Positions 1 through 5,733 of a stretch of DNA of 19,315 bases are shown here, in pieces. This DNA is from Prevotella sp. Its GTDB lineage: Bacteria > Bacteroidota > Bacteroidia > Bacteroidales > Bacteroidaceae. The notes below the pieces were generated by a model. That model searched no databases and was not told where the DNA came from. It worked only from the letters and a program-made list of their open reading frames with translations. Positions within the stretch are counted from its first letter, which is position 1. Every line of letters starts with the position of its first letter. Made by a program: the position numbers and the translations under genes. The DNA is taken from contig JAIJUV010000030.1 of assembly GCA_022732315.1 (NCBI GenBank), positions 1 to 19,315 on the forward strand. Direction: 5' to 3'.

Positions 1-99
1 GAACTCATTAAACACAAAACGAGTATGATTAACTACAGCATCGTAATGCGCAGCGTGAACGCAAACCTTTTGGAGATCAACCAGGCAAAGTCACACTAG
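1..99 (+). CDS. Short or truncated ORF at the left edge, unidentified
   Basis: The frame is open from base 1 to a TAG at 97-99. It is either the last 32 codons of a gene that starts outside the window, or a 24-residue small protein starting at ATG 25 (begins MINYSIVMRSVNANLL). The start at 25 is preceded by an A-rich stretch that could be a leader, and a strong terminator follows 33 bases after the stop, which fits the end of a plus-strand transcript. The amino-terminal sequence faintly recalls Bacteroidetes HU-like DNA-binding proteins, from memory only, in which case this would be a decayed copy. No function is assigned. Confidence 0.3.
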   Translation, partial: ELIKHKTSMINYSIVMRSVNANLLEINQAKSH

Positions 100-132
100 C
101 TCCCGCATGATGCGATGAAGTATTAAAAAAGA

Positions 133-169
133 GGGTGTGTCATGAAGTACAAGACACACCCTTTTTTTT
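133..169. terminator. Bidirectional intrinsic terminator
   Basis: A perfect 9-bp stem (gggtgtgtc 133-141 with gacacaccc 153-161) has an 11-nt loop. Eight T follow on the plus strand, and six A precede it (T on the minus strand). It lies between the left-edge plus-strand ORF and the convergent nuclease gene, so it can end both transcripts. Confidence 0.85.
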
Positions 170-178
170 CTTATGCTG

Positions 179-1249
179 TTATTTCGATGACTTGAATCCC
201 CAGAGGTTCTTGATGGCCTCCACATCCTGGGTTTCAACCTTCTTCTCGATATCATCTGGCAGATTGCAGAAGAAGTCGATGCCGGTCTTCTCTTCCAGGG
301 TTTTGATGTTCACCACGTAGTTGCCCAGAAGGTCGCTCTTGTCGAACGCCTTGTTCTCGTGAGGGAACCAGTAGCCGAAGGCGCTGTAGCTATACTGCTT
401 GGTCTTCTGGTTATACTCCTTCTTCAGCACGGCAACGAAGAAATACTTTGGCACAGGGATGTAGCCCGGCAGCTTGACGTCGCTCGATGCACCCTGCTTC
501 TTCCATCCCAGGATGTTGCTCTCGCTGCCCACCGGGTCGATGGTGCCGCCCTTCACGATGAAGAGGGTATCGCTGTCAATCTTCGGAGCCAGCTTGCGCA
601 GTTCATCCTCCATCTTATACCAGGTGCCACGCTGGTTGAAGTTGCTGTACTGTGGCTGCATATTGGTCATGAAGAAAGTCTGCTTCTGCTGGGTAAGGTT
701 CAGCTTGCGGTCGGCAGAAGGACAGATATGACCGTGGTCGAATCCCTGCTTGGTTGGGGTAGGGTCTTCGGTGAAATCGGTGACGCCCCACTGCTCCTGC
801 AGGTCGGTATCCCATGGATACTGGCGCTCGCCCTGAGCAGGTTTCCATCTATCTACGTTAGATGCTGTGTTTCCGGTGTGGAAGGTATAGCAGCTCCATC
901 GCTGGCTCTTCATGTCGTCGTCCCATTCGGTAGAGAAGTTCACCATGCCCGTGGTGTTATCCATGTGCACGATGGCGTAGCTGCTGCCGTTGTTCTTGAG
1001 TTTTGGAAACTCCAGACCGTTGATGGCGTTCTTTACCACGGCAGGCATATTGGCTGTAGCCACATTCTTGTTGGCATTGCTCTTGTCGGTTGATTCTCCG
1101 GTGCCGCCACCGGTATTTCCACCACCGTTGTTGCCTCCGCCATTGTTTTCCTTATCCGGGAAGTTGAACTGCAGTGAGTCGTCGGTGCCGCAGGCAGAGA
1201 ACGTCATGGCTGTCAAAAGCGTGAGGATGAGTAGTTTGGTATATTTCAT
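179..1249 (-). CDS. Secreted lipoprotein DNA/RNA non-specific endonuclease
   Basis: A 356-residue member of the DNA/RNA non-specific (beta-beta-alpha metal, NUC1/Serratia nuclease) family, which cuts DNA and RNA with one metal ion. Residues 1-20 are a lipoprotein signal ending in the lipobox FSAC (Cys20), so the protein should be anchored in the outer membrane or periplasm. A Gly/Asn linker (about 36-52) follows, then the nuclease domain (about 88-330). The signature is FDHGHICPSADR (170-181): His174 matches the general base, but the usual Arg of DRGH is His172. The downstream block TNMQPQ...N...W...E (195-214) supplies the metal-binding Asn205 and Glu214. The gene lies downstream of rpmE2 beyond a terminator, so it probably has its own promoter, but no clear -7 box was found. 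Extracellular nucleic-acid breakdown is likely. The family call is firm; activity is inferred. Confidence 0.9.
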   Translation of the reverse strand: MKYTKLLILTLLTAMTFSACGTDDSLQFNFPDKENNGGGNNGGGNTGGGTGESTDKSNANKNVATANMPAVVKNAINGLEFPKLKNNGSSYAIVHMDNTTGMVNFSTEWDDDMKSQRWSCYTFHTGNTASNVDRWKPAQGERQYPWDTDLQEQWGVTDFTEDPTPTKQGFDHGHICPSADRKLNLTQQKQTFFMTNMQPQYSNFNQRGTWYKMEDELRKLAPKIDSDTLFIVKGGTIDPVGSESNILGWKKQGASSDVKLPGYIPVPKYFFVAVLKKEYNQKTKQYSYSAFGYWFPHENKAFDKSDLLGNYVVNIKTLEEKTGIDFFCNLPDDIEKKVETQDVEAIKNLWGFKSSK

Positions 1250-1283
1250 AATTCTCGTAATTCTTGTTAATGTTTTAACTTAT

Positions 1284-1334
1284 AAAAGAAAAAAAGTGCA
1301 TTCCGACGTATATGCAACTACGACGGAACACACT
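1284..1334 (-). terminator. Intrinsic terminator of rpmE2
   Basis: Read on the minus strand, an 11-bp stem (1334-1324 with 1305-1295) is fully paired if two G-U pairs are allowed, and runs directly into seven T and a further T-rich tract. The plus-strand copy would have two A-C mismatches, so the stem works only for minus-strand RNA. It sits 44 bases after the rpmE2 stop and separates that gene from the nuclease gene. Confidence 0.8.
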
Positions 1335-1377
1335 TCCTATCTTTCGCTGATAATATATCTTTAATTAAAAAGGTATA

Positions 1378-1629
1378 TTACTTCTTCAACTTGCCGTAAC
1401 GGTTCATGAAGCGGTCAACGCGACCAGCAGTATCAACGAGCTTGCTCTTACCTGTGTAGAATGGGTGAGATGTGCTAGAGATTTCAATCTTAACTACTGG
1501 ATAAGTCTCGCCCTCGAACTCTACAGTGTCGTTAGTCTTGCATGTTGACTGAGTGAGGAACATATCGCCGTTAGACATATCCTTAAATACTACAGGACGA
1601 TAGTTCTCTGGATGAATACCTTTTTTCAT
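1378..1629 (-). CDS. rpmE2: 50S ribosomal protein L31 type B
   Basis: An 83-residue protein of the long, type B L31 family, a component of the large ribosomal subunit near the intersubunit bridge. The start ([15 protein letters not shown]) and the stretch [20 protein letters not shown] (51-70) are characteristic. The protein has only one cysteine (Cys30) and lacks the CxxC zinc motif of type A L31, so it is the zinc-free form. In bacteria with both types, the zinc-free form often replaces the zinc form when zinc is scarce; whether a second L31 exists here cannot be seen. The ATG at 1629 is preceded by an A-rich leader of about 110 nt that is predicted to fold, and the gene has its own promoter and terminator, so it is monocistronic. 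Confidence 0.97.
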   Translation of the reverse strand: MKKGIHPENYRPVVFKDMSNGDMFLTQSTCKTNDTVEFEGETYPVVKIEISSTSHPFYTGKSKLVDTAGRVDRFMNRYGKLKK

Positions 1630-1671
1630 TTTTTCTTTTATTTATTATTTGATGATTAAAAAATAGACGTC

Positions 1672-1720
1672 ATGGGGAAGCTTTCGCCTCATTTCATGTC
1701 CCTCATCGGGGCATGCCCAT
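1672..1720 (-). ncRNA. Structured 5' leader of rpmE2 (candidate three-way junction)
   Basis: In the minus-strand transcript P1 pairs atggg (1720-1716) with cccat (1676-1672). P2 pairs catg (1715-1712) with catg (1698-1695) and, past a bulged A, ccc with ggg. P3 pairs gaggc (1690-1686) with gcttc (1681-1677) around a GAAA tetraloop. P1 abuts P2 and P3 without spacers, so stacking is possible. It starts about 20 nt after the likely transcript start and ends about 42 nt before the ATG. A role in autogenous control by L31 is inferred only from position. Confidence 0.5.
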
Positions 1721-1746
1721 TATAGCCTGTTAACAATTTCAGGGTG

Positions 1747-1777
1747 CAAAGTTACGCTTTTTTCCTGAAACCACCAA
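1747..1777 (-). promoter_or_regulatory. Bacteroidetes-type promoter of rpmE2
   Basis: On the minus strand a -7 box TAACTTTG (1754-1747, consensus TAnnTTTG) is preceded by TTG (1777-1775) with a 20-nt spacer. Transcription should begin near 1740, giving a leader of about 110 nt before the L31 start. Confidence 0.75.
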
Positions 1778-1889
1778 ATTTTTCTTCTTCTTTTTAAGAA
1801 ATATTTGAGAATTAGGGGGTTGAACTCTTGTTTGGCTACATTGGTCTTGCCATATTTATTCCTCCTAGTTTATTATGGGTCATTAATCT

Positions 1890-2495
1890 CTATTCATTCA
1901 ACTTGAGTAAGTCATAATACATTAAACGTGTATGAAGTGGGAGACGTCCCATACCAATCCCGACGTATTTAGCTTCAAGTCTTTCGTCTTCTACAAGAAA
2001 ACTAAAATCGTTTTTTAGATAATAATGTAGGGTTGCTTCATTGCTGTATGCGTCAACGATAATGAAACGGCAACCTGTTTTGTTATTGAGTCTAAACCAA
2101 TATTTTATGAAATCCATAACTCCAGAGCCGATGCCTTTTCCTGCAAAATTCTTGTTGGTAGCAAGTCTGCCTATAAGTACTGCGGGAAAACGTCTGAGGC
2201 ATTTGTCTTCTAGCGATGTGTCGTGTAGGAATATTTGTTTAGACTCTTCGTTTAGTTTGTTTGTCATGCGTATACTGTCATTTGAAACAGTAAATGCAGC
2301 TACGATTGTATTTGGATTTTCTTTAAGGCAAAATACATACGTTTTGCCGAGCAAACGCTTGGCGTATTTCACGGCATCATTAGCAAAGAAATCGTTCAAG
2401 TCTTTGTTCTCACATTCAAAATAATCGCATGAAGCAAGTTTTTGAGGAGTTATTTCCTCAAACTTGCACATGCTTAATAGTTCGTATCTATTCAT
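1890..2495 (-). CDS. GNAT acetyltransferase, toxin-like, second gene of a small operon
   Basis: A GCN5-related N-acetyltransferase of 201 residues, which uses acetyl-CoA to acetylate a substrate amine. The block FPAVLIGRLATNKNFAGKGI (103-122) contains the acetyl-CoA pyrophosphate loop, and VDAYSNEATLHYYLKNDFSF (147-166) has the Tyr (158/159) typical of the catalytic position. Both resemble the layout of toxin GNATs such as TacT and AtaT, which acetylate aminoacyl-tRNA. The ATG at 2495 is chosen because it lies one base after the stop of the upstream 53-residue gene. An in-frame GTG at 2516 would add seven residues and overlap that gene. Later ATGs are also possible. Both genes share the promoter at 2698-2728. 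It could instead be an ordinary housekeeping GNAT; the toxin role is an inference. Confidence 0.85.
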   Translation of the reverse strand: MNRYELLSMCKFEEITPQKLASCDYFECENKDLNDFFANDAVKYAKRLLGKTYVFCLKENPNTIVAAFTVSNDSIRMTNKLNEESKQIFLHDTSLEDKCLRRFPAVLIGRLATNKNFAGKGIGSGVMDFIKYWFRLNNKTGCRFIIVDAYSNEATLHYYLKNDFSFLVEDERLEAKYVGIGMGRLPLHTRLMYYDLLKLNE

Positions 2496-2496
2496 A

Positions 2497-2658
2497 TTAA
2501 GCCATGTTATTTTCACGCAAAAACTCTTTCATCATTTTGATGAACTTTGGATCCATTTTTGTCTGCCCTGGATGAGCTTCCACCCATTCAGCTCTTTCTA
2601 TGAATTTTCTTGCTTCCTCGCCGTGAAGCGTAGGAATGACTCTGATTGGTGTTGCCAT
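2497..2658 (-). CDS. Small 53-residue protein, putative antitoxin-like partner of GNAT
   Basis: A short gene starting at ATG 2658 and ending at TAA 2497-2499. The protein begins MATPIRVIPTLHGEEARKFI and is charged and mostly helical in appearance (segments EEARKFIERAEWVEA and PKFIKMMKEFLREN). It does not look like the ribbon-helix-helix (DUF1778) antitoxins that usually precede GNAT toxins. Evidence that it is real: an exact Bacteroidetes promoter lies about 40 bases upstream, and its stop is one base from the GNAT start, which implies translational coupling. Similar small proteins starting MATPIR are, from memory, seen beside GNAT genes in Bacteroidetes. The antitoxin role is inferred from position only. 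Confidence 0.75.
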   Translation of the reverse strand: MATPIRVIPTLHGEEARKFIERAEWVEAHPGQTKMDPKFIKMMKEFLRENNMA

Positions 2659-2697
2659 AATTTTATCTGTTTATGAGTTTATTTTATAATTCTGCTG

Positions 2698-2728
2698 CAA
2701 AGATAAGAATCTTTTCTGAATTACGCAA
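2698..2728 (-). promoter_or_regulatory. Promoter of the small-protein/GNAT operon
   Basis: On the minus strand, -7 box TATCTTTG (2705-2698) is preceded by TTG (2728-2726) with a 20-nt spacer. The expected start near 2691 gives a leader of about 33 nt before ATG 2658. Confidence 0.8.
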
Positions 2729-2769
2729 GAAATGGGGGATAAATCTTTGATATTTAACAATATGGATGA

Positions 2770-2814
2770 GAAAAAATCCCCATCGCCTCTGTTTGTGCAG
2801 AGGACGATGGGGAT
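2770..2814 (-). terminator. Terminator of the TonB receptor/lipoprotein operon
   Basis: A 10-bp stem (2776-2785 with 2805-2814) continues, past one bulged A, into a 6-bp stem (2786-2791 with 2798-2803). On the minus strand it is followed by a run of T (A at 2771-2776). It lies 38 bases beyond the stop of the DUF6359 lipoprotein gene. T-rich sequence at 2818-2825 on the plus strand means it could also work in the other direction. Confidence 0.9.
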
Positions 2815-2851
2815 CAGTGTTTTTTCTAATACACAATATCTACTACGGGAT

Positions 2852-4285
2852 TTACTTGATAATCGCTGTGCTGCCCAATAAGAATGTGAAGTCGTCGATG
2901 AGAACGGCGGCACCTGGCTTCTTGGCATTCATGATAACGATGCTGTAGGTGCCATCTTTCTCTATGGTCATTTCCTGCTCTACCAATGTCCACTCTGTGT
3001 TGGTTACATTCACATACTGCTTGGTATAATTGTAGTTCTGTGAATCTACGGTGCCATCATTAACGGCTACATAACCTGGACATACGGATGCACCTGTGGC
3101 TGTGGCTGCCTTGGCGTAGAACTTGATAGTATATTTACCTGCCTTCAGACTCATCTCCTTGTAGCCCAGACGCTTGTTGGCGCTGCTAGTTCCAGCTACC
3201 TGCACTGAGTATTTGCCGCTGTGGGCATCCTCGCTCTTGGTGAGGCTTGCGTTGCCGGCAGAGTTGGTGTTCCAGTTGGTTGGCTTGCTGTCTGTCCAGT
3301 TCTCGAAACCGCCATTCTCGCCTGTTGCTACCTCGCCTGGGTTTGGATCTGGCTCCGGGTCTGGAGTTACGGTGCCGCCGCCCTCGCCGCTGGTCTTGCC
3401 GTTCACGGAGATGAGCTTACCGCCCTGGTTGGTCTCTGGAGTGTTGCCCATGTAGTTGATGAGCTTGGCGCAAACCACGATCTCATCGCCTTCCTTCAGC
3501 GTCATATCGCCCTCCTTCCACTTCTCGCCACCGAAGTAGTAGATGCGGAAGATGTAGAACTGGGTGCTGTTGGCATCATCGGCAATATAGAATGATCCGT
3601 TGCCGAAGGATGCTGAGAACTGCTCCTTGATGCTCTGTACCTTACCCTTGATGTAGAACTCCTTGTCTGAAACTGCGCCAGATGCCAGGGCTGCGGTATA
3701 TTTCTGCGCTGCCACACTGTTGAATGGGTTGGCTGCAGAACCATCGCCCTTTGCCGTGCCAGTGACATCGCCACTGCCTGAGCCATCGGCTGTCTTGCCG
3801 TTCAAGGAAACCAGATAGGTTTTGTTGGCTACGGTCTCTGGGGTGTTGCCCATGTAGTTCATCACCTTGGCGCAAACTACCACCTCGTCGCCTTCCTTCA
3901 GCTCAGGGTCGCTGGCAGTCCACTTCTTGTTGCCCAGATAGAGGGAACGGAAGATGTAGAACTTCTCGCTGGTCTCGTCATCGGCGATGTAGAACGAACC
4001 GTTGCCGAAGCTGGTAGAGAACTGCTCCTTGATGCTCACTACCTTACCCTTGATATAAACCTCCTTGTCAGACTCCACGCCTGCCTCCAGGGTCTTGCAA
4101 TAGTTGATAGCTGCAATGCTGTTGAATGGGTCGGCAGCAGTACCTGTACCCTTTGGCTCGCCCTGAGTGGTGCCACCGGCTTCCGGCTTGGTAGGCAGTG
4201 TGTAAGGTTCTGGCACATCCTCGCAGCTGCTGAATGTGAAGGCAGCCATTGCCGCCATCAAAACTGAAAATATATACTTTTTCAT
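2852..4285 (-). CDS. Lipoprotein with two tandem DUF6359 domains and a jelly-roll C-terminus
   Basis: A 477-residue surface or periplasmic lipoprotein: signal 1-20 with lipobox FSSC (Cys21). Two near-identical modules (about 49-164 and 183-297) each carry DKE(V/F)YIKGKV.SIKEQFS, SFGNGSFYIADD, EGDE.VVCAK and NYMGNTPET. This pattern fits DUF6359, which looks like a small OB-fold-type beta barrel. A Pro/Asp/Glu linker (298-320) leads to a beta-rich domain (324-477, beginning NGGFENWTDSKPTNW) like carbohydrate-binding or jelly-roll modules. It is the last gene of the TonB receptor operon, 57 bases after the DUF5689 gene, and is followed by a strong terminator. The position suggests it captures the ligand imported by the receptor. 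The ligand is unknown; nucleic acid or a phosphoester is suggested only by the adjacent nuclease. Confidence 0.85.
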   Translation of the reverse strand: MKKYIFSVLMAAMAAFTFSSCEDVPEPYTLPTKPEAGGTTQGEPKGTGTAADPFNSIAAINYCKTLEAGVESDKEVYIKGKVVSIKEQFSTSFGNGSFYIADDETSEKFYIFRSLYLGNKKWTASDPELKEGDEVVVCAKVMNYMGNTPETVANKTYLVSLNGKTADGSGSGDVTGTAKGDGSAANPFNSVAAQKYTAALASGAVSDKEFYIKGKVQSIKEQFSASFGNGSFYIADDANSTQFYIFRIYYFGGEKWKEGDMTLKEGDEIVVCAKLINYMGNTPETNQGGKLISVNGKTSGEGGGTVTPDPEPDPNPGEVATGENGGFENWTDSKPTNWNTNSAGNASLTKSEDAHSGKYSVQVAGTSSANKRLGYKEMSLKAGKYTIKFYAKAATATGASVCPGYVAVNDGTVDSQNYNYTKQYVNVTNTEWTLVEQEMTIEKDGTYSIVIMNAKKPGAAVLIDDFTFLLGSTAIIK

Positions 4286-4342
4286 ATTGTTGTCTTTTTT
4301 ATTGATGTTACTATATATAATAATGTATAGAAGTGATTTCTG

Positions 4343-5677
4343 TTAATCTACCACGAAGTTCTTGACTTCCCATGTTGGGGCCGCTGATGTGGAACTGCTA
4401 TAGAGGAAACCTATGTATATGGTCTTGCCACAATACTTGGTTAAATCTGCAGTAGAGGTAACGAAATCCCAACCATTCTTTGTTGGATAACCCGCAACTT
4501 TCAAATCAGTCCATGTCTTTCCGTCAGTAGAAACCTGAACCTTGCATTCCTTGGTCATGTCGGAAGAGAAATTGATGGCCTGGTCAAACTTGAGGGTGGC
4601 GCTCTTTACGGATGAGAGGTTGATGGCAGGTGACTTGAGTCGTGACTGGAGTTCAACGTTGGCACCGTTCACATAGCCTGAAGCCTTCATGCCGTATGCA
4701 GCCGAAGCCCATTTCCAGGCATAGCTTACGCCTTCTGCAAGTTTGATGTTTTCTGTAGTGAATTCACCCTGGCTTTCATCGAATGCCTCCTTGAAGATGG
4801 AGAGCACAGAAGGAGAAAGGTCGTCAGTGTTGCGGATGATGATCTGCCATACATTATTATATCTTGTGAAGATACCCGTGATGTCATAGGCTCCGTCTGG
4901 CAGGATGGCATTGGCAAAGCGGGCATAGCCCGATGTTCTCACTACCACGGTGTTGCTGCTGATCCATTGACCGGTAACGGCATCCTTCAGACTCTGGTTG
5001 GTGGTCTCATCGTTGGCTGCCCATACGTTTTTGCCGTTGGCGCTGTTGAACTTCACTTTCCTGATGGTCATCAGTTTGCCCGCATTCTCTTCCAGATAGT
5101 TGGCATCGGCAGCCTTGCTCAGGTCGAACTCTTCTGCCTCTACGTTGCTGGCATCTGCCTCGTCAAGAAGCTTGAAGTGTTTCTGCCAGACAGTTCGGTC
5201 CATCTTTCCCACGGATGTGGTTCCTTTCTTCAGGTTGGTGTAGATGCCGCCTATCTGTGCCTGCTTGCCGTAACCGCCGATGTAGAGGCCGTTGAGGTCG
5301 ATGAGAATCTCCTGACCCACTGGCAGATAGCCGTAGAGTCCGCCACCGTTGATATCTACGAGGATAGCACCCGTGGCATCCTGCAGCGCCACCTGCTGGT
5401 AGAGGTTGCCGCTGATGTCATTGCCCGTGATGTAACCCTTGATCATCATCGGCTTGTCGATGAGCTTGTATCCGCCACCGGTGATGGCGGTTTTGTATTC
5501 GCTCTTGAGCTGTGCAATGGTAACCACGTTCTTCTCTCTGAGCAGGTTGTTGCCGTAAGGAGGAGCAGGGATGGTCTCCACCATATCCGGGTCAGCATAT
5601 CCGTCGCCCATGCATGATGCCAGCATCATTCCCGCCATCGCCATCATGACCATTGCTATGAATTTTATCTTTTTCAT
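4343..5677 (-). CDS. DUF5689 lipoprotein with C-terminal jelly-roll domain
   Basis: A 444-residue lipoprotein: signal 1-21 with lipobox LASC (Cys22). Residues about 45-285 match the DUF5689 pattern seen in Bacteroidetes surface lipoproteins: VTIAQLKSEYK, then IKGYITGNDISGNLYQQVAL with QDATGAILVDIN, then VGQEILIDLNGLYIGGYG. This is an OB-fold-like beta barrel. Residues about 290-444 resemble a choice-of-anchor or jelly-roll module: FKEAFDESQGEF at its start, KVQVSTDGKTWTDL in the middle and a final WEVKNFVVD strand. The gene is 56 bases downstream of the TonB receptor and 57 upstream of the DUF6359 lipoprotein on the same strand, so the three are almost surely cotranscribed. A role as surface-exposed binding partner of the receptor is inferred from that arrangement. 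No enzyme motif was seen. Confidence 0.87.
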   Translation of the reverse strand: MKKIKFIAMVMMAMAGMMLASCMGDGYADPDMVETIPAPPYGNNLLREKNVVTIAQLKSEYKTAITGGGYKLIDKPMMIKGYITGNDISGNLYQQVALQDATGAILVDINGGGLYGYLPVGQEILIDLNGLYIGGYGKQAQIGGIYTNLKKGTTSVGKMDRTVWQKHFKLLDEADASNVEAEEFDLSKAADANYLEENAGKLMTIRKVKFNSANGKNVWAANDETTNQSLKDAVTGQWISSNTVVVRTSGYARFANAILPDGAYDITGIFTRYNNVWQIIIRNTDDLSPSVLSIFKEAFDESQGEFTTENIKLAEGVSYAWKWASAAYGMKASGYVNGANVELQSRLKSPAINLSSVKSATLKFDQAINFSSDMTKECKVQVSTDGKTWTDLKVAGYPTKNGWDFVTSTADLTKYCGKTIYIGFLYSSSTSAAPTWEVKNFVVD

Positions 5678-5733
5678 TGTCGTGTCGTTTTAGAATCTAT
5701 TTTATGTCATTCTAGAATCGATGATACATCGTT

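Noticed and set aside
359..1093. 244-codon open frame on the plus strand
   Set aside because: It is antisense to the lipoprotein nuclease, whose signal peptide and active site are clear; the composition is shadow-like.
2496..2516. GTG start for the GNAT gene
   Set aside because: It would overlap the last codons of the upstream 53-residue gene, while an ATG lies one base after that gene's stop.
179..2658. Bacteriocin or contact-dependent toxin locus built from the nuclease and GNAT genes
   Set aside because: rpmE2 with its own terminator and promoter separates them, the nuclease is a typical lipoprotein without a delivery domain, and no immunity gene adjoins it.
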